A stretch of DNA of 64,000 nt from Colletotrichum lupini (taxonomy: Eukaryota; Ascomycota; Sordariomycetes; Glomerellales; Glomerellaceae), in NCBI RefSeq assembly GCF_023278565.1, contig NC_064679.1, positions 2,170,001 to 2,234,000 on the forward strand, in the 5' to 3' direction. This document shows positions 34,014-45,000 of this stretch, in pieces; position 1 is the first letter of the stretch; every line of letters starts with the position of its first letter. The position numbers and the translations under genes are program-made. A model generated the notes under the pieces. It did no database searches, was not told the DNA's origin, and saw only the letters and a program-made list of their open reading frames with translations.

Positions 34014-34193
34014 TTATCGCCTGTCCCGATTGAAAATCGTCCTGATCCCCGTGATAGTAACCCATCCGATGACAACAACAGTAACAGCCAGCCGAATCTC
34101 CCTGACGATGTCCACGGCAGCGGGCCCGAAGTGAATGGCGTGGATGTGGTTTATCGCGCCCGAGTGCGCTGCTGAGAGGCCAAACTGTTCCAT
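34014..34193 (-). CDS. Small single-pass membrane peptide with probable 5' UTR intron
   Basis: A 59-aa frame starting at AAGATGG with high GC3. Residues about 33-54 form one hydrophobic segment (IRLAVTVVVIGWVTITGI) followed by a basic tail (RTIFNRDRR), the layout of small inner-mitochondrial or ER membrane peptides. Five bases upstream of the ATG a 58-nt sequence looks like a complete intron (GTAAGC donor at 34256, GCTGAC branch, GAAAG acceptor near 34199). It is preceded by a C-rich leader, so the ATG-containing exon is probably the second. If the upstream ATG near 34350 is used, the spliced protein is extended in frame by about 32 residues. No family recognised. Confidence 0.45.
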   Translation of the reverse strand: MEQFGLSAAHSGAINHIHAIHFGPAAVDIVREIRLAVTVVVIGWVTITGIRTIFNRDRR

Positions 34194-34979
34194 CTTGTCT
34201 TTCGTCAGCTCATCACGGTACGAATTGAGCTGTGCGAGATGGCGTGAGAGGCTTACAGTTTTGATGGTGAGGTTGAATGGTGGGTGGAAAGAAAGCGATA
34301 TGGTTGAAGTTGGCTGAGTGATGGAGAACTTTTTTGTGGGGGTCGTGCATTACGTCAACGAATCATGGTTGCGGTTGGGATTTGTCGTTGAAGAAATCCT
34401 GGAGAAGTACTCCGTAATGTCTCCAATATGACGATAGAAATCTTCGATTACGATTGATGATTGGCATGGCAAATCGTGAATGGCAACTGCAGAGATACAC
34501 GGAACTCGAATTCCCAATACCTTCTATCGCGTCTCGTGATGCAATCCTCGGCAGGCTGTGTATGGATGTTGCAACGGGGTACTGAAGAATGGCCGGTAGT
34601 TCTGATCCAAGACGCATACGGGTAAACAAGGATCCTCCTTCATGGAGTGCACATTCAAAGCCTAGCAAGATTGACAGGGAGCGATATCAATCGATTCAAG
34701 CTGAGCAACTCATAGCGTATAACCAGCTCACCTGAACACTTGTAGATGCGGGCAATGCTGCAATGATCAGTCTAGGCACTGACGTCGACAACTTCTCCAC
34801 TTTCTCTACACTTGGTGAAATCTCTTTCCCCAAAAAATCTTCTGGCAGCAAAGAAGGATATGGCACCAGCGTCAGTTTCAAGCCGCCGCGGTGCAAGGAT
34901 GAGTCCGCTTGAAGGGACAAGGTAAAAACACAAAAAGAATAACCCGAAGAGTGGCTTTGCCAATCGCGGTGAGGATTTG
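34194..34979. other. Intergenic between small peptide and tRNA
   Basis: Promoter side of the small membrane peptide. Frames at 34363-34668 and 34696-34987 (minus) have no supporting signal. Confidence 0.35.
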
Positions 34980-35052
34980 AGCCTCACGCGGGGGTCGAAC
35001 CCGCAACCTTGAGATTAAGAGTCTCACGCTCTACCGATTGAGCTAGCAAGGC
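34980..35052 (-). tRNA. tRNA-Lys (CTT anticodon)
   Basis: 73-nt cloverleaf on the minus strand, no intron. Acceptor GCCTTGC pairs with GTGAGGC (with G-U pairs). The D arm contains the A box TAGCTCAATCGG, the anticodon arm is TGAGA-CTCTTAA-TCTCA with anticodon CTT, and the T arm is GCGGG-TTCGACC-CCCGC carrying the B box. A run of five T (plus strand 34932-34936 as A) about 43 nt downstream may be the Pol III terminator. Confidence 0.95.
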
Positions 35053-35299
35053 GGGTCATTTGAATTGTTAAAGGTCGAACTCAGTTCGGACTATAGGTAG
35101 CCTTTTTCGCTCTCGCAATTAGTCCCCCCGGAGGCCCAGCGATCTCTTTGCACCCAGTCCTGTTTTCGAAGCCTGGTTCCGTATTTCTTTTCTCAGTTCG
35201 CGCGAAAATCGTGACGTTTAGGAAGGAAGAGCTGGTCTGGGTTTATCTTCCCTCAAGTCTTCTGTAACGTACATCTAGGTAAAGCCAGAAATTAACTCT
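35053..35299. other. Spacer between tRNA-Lys and mcr1
   Basis: Contains the 5' flank of the tRNA and the 3' flank of mcr1; nothing else recognised. Confidence 0.4.
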
Positions 35300-36327
35300 C
35301 TAGAACTGATGAATTTGATCCTTCCGATACCCCAACTGCTGCAACACCCCCGGCGCACTCCTCTTCCCCACAAGAGCCGCCTCCATCGCCGGCGGACCGC
35401 ACACAAACACCTTTGTATCCTCCTCCTTCTTCGGCGCAACCCCGACCTCCTCCAACAACTGCTTCGTCACATATCCCTTCCGGTACGGCGAATTCGCCAC
35501 GGGGTGGCTAACCGTGTACACGGCCTTGAACCTGCCGGGGAACTCCTTCTCAAATTGCTCGAACTCCTGCTTTAATAGCACGTCCTGGTCCGAGTTGACG
35601 CCAAAGACGAGCGTGATGGCGGTCTTGTCTTCGGGGTTGCGGAGGATGCCCTGCGCGAGCTGGTAGATTGGTGTGATGCCTGCACCGCCGGCGATGAGGG
35701 TGATGTGGCTGTAGCTGTTGGGCTTCCATTGATGGCCTTTGATGGCGAGGGCGAATAGGAGCTTTTGGCCTGGTGTGAGGGAGTGGATGTGTGTGCTTTG
35801 CTTGCCGTCTGGGTACTTCTTTACCATCAGCTCGAGATAGCCGGCGTCATCTTTTTGTTTGGTCAGTAGCTGTTCGTACCCGGAGTGCAATGGATGGCCT
35901 TTGGGCGATTGTTCTTGTTCTTACCGAGGGGTTGCACGGGCGTGTAAGGCCTCGCGACGGGGAGCCACCTGCCCTCAGGCCATGACATGGTCAGGACAGC
36001 AGCTGTTCTTGAACATTAACACCTTCGTCTTCTTGCACCCAATCCAAGTGACCGCGAACACTCACACGTCAATGAAAGACCGCTGACTGCCTCCCTCTGT
36101 GGTAACTTGAACCGCAATCGCTTGGTGTTGTGGTTCACATCCTCCGAGCTCTCCAACGCAAGCGACACAAACGCAGGCCCCGCCCCAAACACCTTTGGCG
36201 GCGCTCCAGACTCAGCAGACGCGCTGTTCACAAACAGCCTCGAGTACGCCGCCAGGCCAATGCCCCCAGCTGCGAAGGTAGCCGCAATGGTCGCCGGTCG
36301 CACACGGCGTAATGGTACTGATGCCAT
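35300..36327 (-). CDS. mcr1: NADH-cytochrome b5 reductase 2, mitochondrial (Mcr1)
   Basis: FAD enzyme that passes electrons from NADH to cytochrome b5/other acceptors at the mitochondrial outer membrane and intermembrane space. Exons 36327-36066, 36002-35925 and 35850-35300 (introns 63 and 74 nt, donors GTGAGT and GTAAGA) give 296 aa, close to yeast Mcr1 (302 aa). An N-terminal basic leader and membrane segment (ATIAATFAAGGIGLAAYSRL) precede the FAD-binding RPYTP motif (exon 2). The NADH-binding GGAGITPIYQLAQ and the CGPPAM motif near the C-terminus are intact. All phases agree. The tRNA-Lys gene lies 250 bp downstream. Confidence 0.95.
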
Positions 36328-37779
36328 TCTTCAATTGACAAAAGATGATTTGTGTAGAGACGATATGCAGGTGTGCACTGATGCAAAATGATGTAAACAA
36401 AACACTGCTAGCTAAGCTACGCTATGGAATGCTGCAGGGCGATGGTAGTTTAAAAAGGGTTGCTGAAGCTGACGTAGGAAAGCTGAGGAGGATTAGTCGG
36501 GCAGAGTGGTAGGCTCGGGACCGACGCGGGTTGGGGAAAGCACCGATGGTGGGGTCTTGCAGCCGGTATGATTTCGGTCATCCCCAAAAAGTCCGTCACC
36601 GATCGGACGATGTCAGCTTCAGCTTGCGTTTGCCCCATTTGGCCCATCAGGATCGGAATGAGAAACGGTTCTCGTACACCTGCATGCAGGTACCAAAAAT
36701 CAGGCGTCCGTCAAGGAATCTTGTTCTCGATTCACTAGCGCCCCTTCTGGCGTGTTTTTGGTGGTATTCAAGCCTTCTATGTCGGGCGAACAGAATCTTC
36801 GTTCTAGGTCAGCTGGGTACCGTACGGGGCAGTCACGGAGTGCTTTCGACATGCTTTGTCGCGGACCAAAGGGCGGTAAACCCTACCAACCTCCACGAAA
36901 GACCGGATGAGATCAGCAAACTTTCGAAACGGGATTTCAATTGAAGATGGCAAGCATTGCCTCATGTTTCCCGGCGAGGGCGGCTGTTCCACTTCTTTGT
37001 TGGTACGCCACTCTTTACCTTGAGACGGCGGTAGAGTGGTATCACAGCCCAGGTGTTGTCGTTTGGCGACCAAGGCTCATTCTCCCGAAGCAAAAATCGA
37101 CATTGGTCATAGCTTGTAGAATCCCCATCTTGCTTTCTTTTCGTATTACCTGATGAGTTCTTGGGGATTACTGGGGGCGGAGGAGACAACGTTGATAATG
37201 AACGCTGTTCTTTACGTCTTACCTATTTGCCTTACTTACCAAAGTAACCACACCACTTTTATTTCGCGATCTTGGGCGTGTGATGTAGAATGTCACATTC
37301 ATTTCCAAAGGCTAACGGCAAAATTTATTCTATACGCTTCGTCTGGGCAAACGAAATGGGGTGATCACGATACCCAAGTTCATTGTAGGTGCGGCAGGCG
37401 ATAACGCAGCGCGGCAATACAGTAATATTGAAAGCCATGAGAATCGCAAACATGACCTCGACAAGGTCAACAGCCTTTCGCCAAATCATTGAACTGGCCA
37501 TCGTGAGTTGGATGTTCACAACCTCACCTAATGGATATAACACTGGCCACTGTCAGGACTCTAGTGACCTTCCATTCCGCATCAACACCCCCATCCAACT
37601 AGAACACAATCAAGTCTACAAAATCACTCAGTTCTATTGCAAATCACCAGTAAGTTCTCAGACCGGCACGCACTTGAAAGCAAGTCGTGACCAGCAACAC
37701 ACGCAACTGTGCTAATCATCATGTCATTTACTCTTAGTCTCATCGTTTTTCGCCTATCAAGCTTCTACGATATTCCACC
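36328..37779. other. Intergenic, no convincing gene
   Basis: 1.45 kb between divergent mcr1 and the Cys-rich protein gene. The 137-aa frame at 36531-36944 has no recognisable signal. Nothing else seen. Confidence 0.4.
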
Positions 37780-38277
37780 ATGTGTTTGCATGAACAATTC
37801 TCCTTCCCTGTGTGTTGCGGTCATATCGAAGAGAGATTGAACAGCTACTGCCACTTCGCGCGTAACGACCCCCAACACTATTGCGGGGAAAAGGCTAGAG
37901 TTAAAAGCTATACGGAAGGAAGTCCATGGCCTCAAGAGGGACCTTGTGATTCCTGTATCAGCACTGCCACTAAAGAGGAGATGGAGGCATGGGCGCCAGA
38001 CCCTGTGAAGCGGAACAAGTTCATCTTCCAATTCCATCTTAATATGATGGAAGCTGCCCGTGAGCCTGAGAGAAAGGCACAGCAAGCGCATTTTATCAAG
38101 GTCAAGAATGATACTGCATGGGTCTACAAAGAACTTCGAGAGAAGTGGAAGAAGGAGATGGCAGCCGCAGAAAAGGCCGCCGAAGAGGGCGACATCAGAA
38201 CGCCTACGCAGGAAGACTTCATGAACGTTGATCGCGGCGGATCCTCTTCGCAAGGCGGAAACGCGTCTGGCAAGTAG
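37780..38277 (+). CDS. Small fungal protein with Cys/His-rich N-terminus and helical tail
   Basis: Single-exon 165-aa protein with start in an optimal context (CCACCATG). Residues 1-59 contain eight cysteines and several histidines (VCCGHIEERL, YCHFARN, HYCGEK, CDSC at about 56-59), an arrangement expected to bind zinc, seen in a scattered group of short fungal proteins that begin MC. Residues 60-140 are helical and highly charged (REKWKKEMAAAEKAAEEG), likely coiled coil. The tail is Gly/Ser-rich. No signal peptide or membrane segment. I do not know a function; the gene could be a small regulatory or scaffold protein. Confidence 0.65.
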   Translation: MCLHEQFSFPVCCGHIEERLNSYCHFARNDPQHYCGEKARVKSYTEGSPWPQEGPCDSCISTATKEEMEAWAPDPVKRNKFIFQFHLNMMEAAREPERKAQQAHFIKVKNDTAWVYKELREKWKKEMAAAEKAAEEGDIRTPTQEDFMNVDRGGSSSQGGNASGK

Positions 38278-39107
38278 CAGAGTAAGCCCTTGTGTACATT
38301 CTGCCGCAGCGCCCCTCCGAGTCGCTGCTTCAATATCACAGAAGGCCTATAGCCTGACTGCATTTTAGCTTTTAGACGCTGAAAAAATAGACCTCGTCGT
38401 CACTAACCGTTTGCGCCTCACACCTACGGTGATTGTTAACTTCCCTCTTGATTTGGAACTATAACCACTGCCGTAAGAGTAGCCTAGCTAGCAGTGAACT
38501 TACTCAATCGATGTTCAATCTTGATCAAGTCCACGGCCTATCCTCATAAAGCGTCATGTCGTCCTAGACGTGATATGCTTTTCGAATGCATAGTCCGAAG
38601 TTCTGTGTTGCTCAATTGGAGGGGAAGGTTCGATCTCTCGTGTATCCAAGATACACGGCTACCTCACTACATGTTTTCTCTCATGCTGTTATGTTTATCC
38701 GAGGTACTCTTGACTTAATCATGGACTCAAATATCATGGATGTCGCTCGATAGATCAGCAAGAACATCGAAGACGGTGAGGCTACCGTTCATATACTTCG
38801 TCAAAATAACTTTGAATTAGCAGCCGACAAGGCAATAACGTGAATACTTTGGCAGGTTGCGTAGATAGTTATGCCGGGCCCGGGTCAGCGGAGCCGAGGC
38901 ACGGCGGGTAGACCTACCGATGCACGGAGCTGGCGCCGGTGCCCGAGATTTTGCCGCACTGACCAATGACACGATGCGGCTGGTAGCTGACTAAGAAGAC
39001 TGGGCCCGAACTGAGATCAAACAATGATGTTTTCAATCAACATTCATCTGTGATGATCCTCCTAGTGTCTCAGTGTTTTGACGGATCTTTGCAGACTGCA
39101 CATCAGA
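38278..39107. other. Intergenic
   Basis: No gene recognised. A B-box-like GGTTCGATCTC at about 38627 lacks the rest of a tRNA. Confidence 0.4.
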
Positions 39108-39832
39108 ATGTCGGTCCAAGAATATGCAGTAAGGCTGGATTTGTTTCCTTGCGATAGGAGCGCTCTACTAATCGTATCCAAAGGTCAATGAGTACACCGC
39201 CAATGCGCAACCTCACTTCAACTTGTTGAGGATATTGGGCGGATGGGGCAATGTCAAGTCTGTTCTGCCAGTCCTCCTCATACTTAAGCTTAGCTAATTT
39301 TCAACAGTGGCCCCGGTCTTCTGTACCTTATGCACCGAAAATCTCATGATGTGCGCTCATAACTAACATCATCCCCAGCATGCTCCGGAGCATGCTAGCA
39401 GGCACATCGACAGCCGCCGTCCTCGGACTCTCAGCCGCTATCGTGGGAAGTAGCATCTGGGGCACCGCCGCCCTACCCTTTATCGTCGGTTCTTCATTAG
39501 GATTCGTTCTTGGGAGTACCAGATGGTACATTGTCGCCGTGAAAGAATCCCTGCTGCAGCTGGACAACTACCCCGCCATCTTGCGCCTCCACCTGATCGC
39601 CAACTTCCCCTGGAAACCGGAGCTCGGACGCCACAACCTTGATTGGTACAATGCTAGACGATTCAGCTCGACCTGGCAAATGAAGAGCATGCTTGTGGCT
39701 AGTTGGCTGACTGCCCAGCCGGCGCTGGACGAGATTCGGAGTCGCACGGAGGCTGCATTGGTGGACAACTATCTTAGACAAGGGGGTTTCGAGGGAGACG
39801 ATCAGGCCGGCACGCCGCGGGAAAGTCGATAA
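39108..39832 (+). CDS. Small conserved membrane protein (four exons, model tentative upstream)
   Basis: The last exon (39379-39832) is secure: it encodes two adjacent hydrophobic segments (GTSTAAVLGLSAAIVGSSIW and TAALPFIVGSSLGFVLGS) and a conserved tail with SLLQLDNYPAILRLHLIANF. A CTAAC branch and CCCCAG acceptor directly before its ATG show it is not the first exon. A consistent model starts at MSVQEYA: exons 39108-39128, 39184-39257, 39308-39322 and 39379-39832 (introns 55, 50 and 56 nt), giving 187 aa with correct phases and an ILGGWGNVNGPG linker. The 15-nt third exon is the weakest part. Similar fungal proteins are hypothetical; a mitochondrial membrane location is plausible. Confidence 0.55.
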
Positions 39833-40155
39833 ACTGTTCCGGATTCTTGTTAGATATGCGCCGGCTGAACTAAGACAGACGACCCGATCTCTCTACTAAA
39901 GTCTAAGAGCCTTGCATGAGCCTTTCATAGACCGTGGATCACTCGGAGAGACAGAAATCCACATACAATCCTACTTTCACAGGATTTGTCGAATCAGAGG
40001 AGACATTATACTGTGTGTGGGAGAGGAGTTCCAAGTTCTCTGCAATCTTCGTTTGCGGGGTCTCCTAGATTCTCTCCATCATCCATGGCCCAGGGATTGA
40101 AGATAACCTCTCGCTTAGCCTACAGACCATGGCGTGGAAGCTCTCTGCTCTCCAT
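39833..40155. other. Convergent intergenic
   Basis: About 320 bp between convergent genes; nothing recognised. Confidence 0.4.
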
Positions 40156-41746
40156 TCACTTCTTGCTATCCGAGTCTCGAATCAGGATTCGCTTATACCT
40201 GCGAACCGGGTGTTGACCCTTCTTGTTGTTCACCTGGAGAATAACATGCCATAATGCTCCTTCAAGCCGCGAGATGCTTGGCACATTGTTTGTGATCTGG
40301 ACCCTTGAACCAGTCGTGACGTTCCTGAACCCCGCATCGTTGACCTCGAGATAACCGGTTGTACCATACGGCGGCGATAGAGGGTGAATTTCGATGAGCC
40401 CCTCGAGATATCCACTAGCCCAAGCAACGGAGGCTTCCGTGTATGCATACCACTCGAACTCGAGGTGAGTCGAGTCTTCGGGGTGATCAGGGTCGTAGGT
40501 CGCGCTGGCATCCAGAATGATTGTGTCTTTGGACGGGAGAAGAACCTCCATAGCATCAAGACTGACGGAGCCGTTCACGTTGATATTGGGCGGGTGAGTT
40601 GCGTCTTCGAATCGATCCGTGACTGTCCACTGCATTCGCGCAGCAAAGTCGTCTTGGTAAGCGTCTCGCCACCGCCAAACAGTGGCGCCTGAACTTTGAT
40701 GATTCAGGCCAGACACAGAGACTGCTGTATCCATGGATGTACCATATTCATTGATGTCCGTGGCCTCGGTTACACGACTGTACCGACCACCCCAGCCACC
40801 CCAGTCTGGGCGCCCCGCACTATTGAGGCCGTTTTGAATCAGCCACATGAAGCTCGGCGAGTCGCCCTCCATGCCGTAGATAATCTTGGGATACACCTGT
40901 CCCAGAGGGCCGATGCGGATGTTGGGAGTCAACCAATCGTCTTGTGTTTTCGTCACATTAGAGGCACCGTTATCTGCGCCGTTGATGCCGCTCCATGTAG
41001 AAGCTTGGAATTCGCGAAAGCCGTGCATGTTGACGATGTACGTGATATCTGGCCAGTTGGCCCGAATCCATGGGCCGCAATCGTCCTGGTCCGAGATCGA
41101 GTAGACCCGAAGCCTAGACCGAAGCTCGGCTGCCTCACTGGAAGTTCGTTCTGCGCTGATGAACTGTAAGGCCTGCGCTAGGGTGTTGGCTCCGCCCCAA
41201 ATGGAGACAAACAGCGGATCAACGTCCGCTTCGAGCGCTTCAACAAGGAGTCTGGCGCCATCGCTTAACGGTTCATCCAGAGCCTTCCGGCCGTAAACCT
41301 GGAGACGACAAGTTAATGAAGAGCATTTACGATCGCCAGGCGGGGGATCAGTCACATACCACTGGGCCTGATCTCACAAGTTTCAAAAGGTCCTCGGCGG
41401 GATTGAAGCTTGCGTTGGGGTGCACATGCTGATTTAGATTGGACACCACTTCGCCATATGCTTTAATAATAAGTCCGATAGCCTCTGGGTGCGTTTCGTT
41501 CGGCAAGCTAACGGAAGTTGTGGCAACCAGACCCTTGGTATCGAACTCGTTTGAGTAAGTCAAATAGCGAACCATAGACATCTGGTCATCAGGCTCATTA
41601 AGAATATCCGTCAGAATGAACGTCCGAGGCTTGTGGGGAAACTGAGGCAACTTTGTCAAGTCATTGGCCGTAGTTGCTTGAGCTTCGATATTTCCAAAGA
41701 GGACCAAAGTGAGTATTAACAAGTAGAAGAGTTGATATCGAGCCAT
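40156..41746 (-). CDS. Secreted DUF1593 / Sde182-type nucleoside-hydrolase-like protein
   Basis: Two exons (41746-41360 and 41298-40156; 61-nt intron, GTATGT donor, CTCCAG acceptor) give 509 aa. MARYQLFYLLILTLVLFG is a signal peptide; an upstream in-frame ATG at 41791 would bury it. The N-terminal domain has the nucleoside-hydrolase-like fold signals of PF07632: ILTDILNEPDDQMSMVRYL (metal-site aspartates), SGPVVYGRKALDEPLSDGA and VSIWGGANTLAQAL. The later segments DDCGPWIRANWPDI and DPDHPEDSTHLEFEWY lead into the C-terminal beta-rich Sde182-type domain. Bacterial Sde182 is cellulose-binding, so an extracellular polysaccharide- or nucleoside-related role is likely but unproved. Only about 120 bp of native upstream DNA remain before copia element 2. 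Confidence 0.85.
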
Positions 41747-41810
41747 TTTTGCTATCGGCAACAATGTCTGGTTGTTAGCTCGAGGACGCAAAACTATACT
41801 TGCGATCTAA

Positions 41811-41817
41811 ATTTATA
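41811..41817 (-). promoter_or_regulatory. TATA box of the DUF1593 gene
   Basis: TATAAAT on the minus strand, 65 bp upstream of the ATG at 41746 and about 45 bp from the target-site duplication of copia element 2. The core promoter is thus retained while all upstream sequence is element-derived. Confidence 0.5.
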
Positions 41818-41861
41818 CATTCCTATATGTCTCCTAGCGAGTGCTATCATAAGCGCTTAAG

Positions 41862-41866
41862 ATAGC
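41862..41866. repeat. Target-site duplication ATAGC, left copy
   Basis: ATAGC immediately left of copia element 2; the identical ATAGC follows its right LTR at 48109-48113. Confidence 0.9.
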
Positions 41867-42048
41867 TGTCGTAGAGTCACTGTAGGGGCATCGACGTATA
41901 TAAAGAGAACGGTTGTCTATTAGAAATAGGAAATAGGCACGAAGCTCGCTTTAATATAGAGGGTGCGAGCGAAGTAGGCCTCGGTGATTATATAACCGAG
42001 GTTACGTAACGTGCGGTAAGGCTATAGATAGTTAAAGCTATTACGATA
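41867..42048 (-). repeat. 3' LTR of copia element 2
   Basis: 182 bp, begins TGTCGTAGAG and ends ACGATA on the plus strand. It differs from the other LTR by about 16 transitions and no transversion. Confidence 0.92.
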
Positions 42049-42058
42049 TACCCCCCTA
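42049..42058 (-). promoter_or_regulatory. Polypurine tract of copia element 2
   Basis: Minus strand reads TAGGGGGGTA directly before the 3' LTR, the expected plus-strand priming site. Confidence 0.55.
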
Positions 42059-45000
42059 GACGAATGTACGTTTAAAAAAAGCGCGCCTAACTACCCGTAT
42101 CGTTATAAAAAGGTCTATTAAAAGCGGAAAGCTAAATATTAATATATAAGAATCTATTTATAAAAGGAATTATAAAGTAAATCGGTCTGCGCGTAGAGTT
42201 ATAAGTAAGGGGTAAATTAGCCGTAGATTAACCTCCGTATTCGTTATTATAAGTAATCTTAAGGCTATATTATTAATAAAAAGTACGACCGAGGGACGGC
42301 CTCTTATTAGCTAAATAATCGACCTATAGGTTAAGGGTAGTAAATATATAAATTTCTCGCTACTGCTTATAGTACCGACTTTCTTTCCCTCTTTAACTTA
42401 TACTTATATTACTACTGTATATATATACCCTTACTTTTTGCTTTTATACCCGCGTTCTTACGTATGCGCATTGTTAGGAAAGGATTTCTATTAATAGTAT
42501 TGTTTTTATTTAAATATTATTAAAATGATTAGTTAGAAACCGCGCTTATATTACCGTAGCGCGGGAGGTTAAGAAGCGTAAGCTTAAGGCTATGGCCTTA
42601 GGGGAGAGCGGCGGCTCCCCTAGCCCCCTTTATAAGCCCGAGATAAGTAAGTAATATTCCCTCGTCTTATACTTTAGTCGTAGTACGGCCTTCGTTTATT
42701 TAATATTAATTTAACTACTTTATTTAATAAGTAGCGGCCTTATAGCTAAATAAGTTACTTAGGAGGGTAATAGAAGCGAGAAGGGTTTATAGCCCCCTCT
42801 CTCGCTCCCTTTTAGAGGTTAAGAAAACGTCCTCGTTTTTTAAAAAGACGGCATAAGCGAGGAGGGTTTATAGCCCCCTCCCTCGCCTCCTCTTAGATAA
42901 AGAAAAGAAAAAGAAGAAGACTTTCCCTAAGAGGATTAAAAAGGTAAAGTAGGTTTATAGCCCCCTCCCTCGCCTCTTCTTAGAGGGCGTAGAGTAGTTA
43001 ACTGTACGTATAATACCTTTTTAACCGTCGTCGTTTATAGAACTAATTCTTAATAACGGACCCTCCCGGTACTATCCTTAGTACTGAGGTTTAATACGAG
43101 CCGGCACTTCTACCTCCCCCGTCTAGTTACGAATACCTTAGGTATATTAAGAGCGCCCTTAGTAGCCGTTCGGACGGTACGTACTTCTTAAGTTCGCGTA
43201 CTAATAATAAATACTAACGCTACTAGACTTATAAGAAGTCGGGTTATGTCCCTATTTTTAAGGGGTATATACGGTTCCTAGGCGTAAAGTTCTTATGCCT
43301 TAAGCGGGAGGTAATAAAAAAGTTAGTAGTAGCCGTAGCTATTAATATAGAACCGCCTATACCTTATAAAATAAGTTCTGAGCCGTCCTCGTTCTGTTTA
43401 TTATTTATAATCCGATATATAGACCCTAACTTACGTAACGGTAGCGTTACGTAAGGTCCTTAAGTATAACGGTCTCTTAAGTAAGGGAAAGGGTAAGGGG
43501 GTTCGTATAGACGAAGCCTTAGTAAGAGAGGCGTCTATAAGCGCTCTCTCTATACTAGAGGCGTTATTAAAAGAACTTATTAAGGACGTAACGGTATTAG
43601 CTACTTCGCTTACGAAGGTAAACGGTATCCGAATTAAAATTAATACTCTTATTAGTTTATATATCCCTCTAAGTATATAGCCCGCGTTAAAGTCTTTCTT
43701 AGATAAATATGCGCTTACCCTTTTAAGTAAATAGCCTCTTCTTAAGCGACCCGACGGGGTCGCCGGAGTAACTTTATATTCCCTAGCTATAGGCTACGTT
43801 TTTTAATTAAGAACTGGGCCCCCTGGGCCGTTTTACTACTTTTTAAACGTCCCCTCGTTTAGTATAATTATCTCTTATATATTTCTTATATTTAGGAGCA
43901 ATACGAAGTGCTCGAACCTCGCTCTAAAAAGGTTCTTTATAAGACCGTTAGCTAATATCTTATTTATCGGTATATAAACTACTTAGAATAAGCCTCTTAA
44001 GTGCTCTTATCGTAGCTATATATTCTAAATATCGACGTAGTATAGGTAAGTTAAGATACGTTCCCCTTTTTTTATTACGAGTCTAATTATCTAACGATTA
44101 TTATAGTATACTTTTTATACGTTACCGAGCTTAAGCGAGATATTTTTAAAAAGGCGTTTAAGAGCGAGTATCTCCTTAGCTATATATTCTAAGCTTAGTA
44201 GTTCGGCCTCCGTAGTTAACGTAGTTACTATATTCTAACGAGCTACTTTTTACTAAACGAGGCTATTAAAAAGGGAGATTATAAAACCCTACGAGGATCT
44301 TCGGGTCTTTTTATTATCTATAAATAAAGCGTCGCTTACGATTAGTAGTGCCTAGCTACCCCCCGAGATCCCGAAGTATATTACTAAGTATTATATATAA
44401 AAAAGATATTATATAACCTAATTTATAATAAAATAATACTAAGGGGACGGGTTCGTTAGGAACTAAGAGAGCAGAGCGTATATAAAAGCGACGTTAGGCC
44501 GAATTATAATCGCTATATATAATATCGATCCGACCTTCTCTTAAAAAGACTTAGTCTCGCTCGGGGATATAATCCCTAGGTTCTTTTTAATCGGGACCGT
44601 CGGTAATAGGGTCGTAAGAGCGGTAGAGTTAGTAAGATCGAACTTCTTAACTACCCTCTCGAGATATTAATCGTAAGCTAAGTAGATCTTCTTATTTAGT
44701 TAATTACGAACGACCTTTATCTTAAGATATTACGAGACTAGCCCCTAGTTTTTTATTTTATATTTCTTTTTAAGTCCCTCGGTTACCCGACCGGCCTCGT
44801 AGACGTAGTCTTTATAATAGAGAACGAGGATATTATCTACGTAAAAGAGGACTAGGACCCTTTTAGTAAAATCTTAGAATAAATACGGGTCCTCGCTCGT
44901 AGGCAAGAGACCTAGACCTTTAAAAGTTAACGCTAGCTCCTCGTATTATAATAGTAGAGCGTCGCGGGCGCCGTATAGGGCCCGCTCGAGTTCGATATAT

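Noticed and set aside
38605..38660. GGTTCGATCTC resembling a Pol III B box
   Set aside because: No D arm, anticodon arm or acceptor pairing around it.
39351..39378. 28-nt intron directly before the ATG at 39380
   Set aside because: Too short for a fungal spliceosomal intron; a donor at 39323 gives a normal 56-nt intron and keeps the frame.
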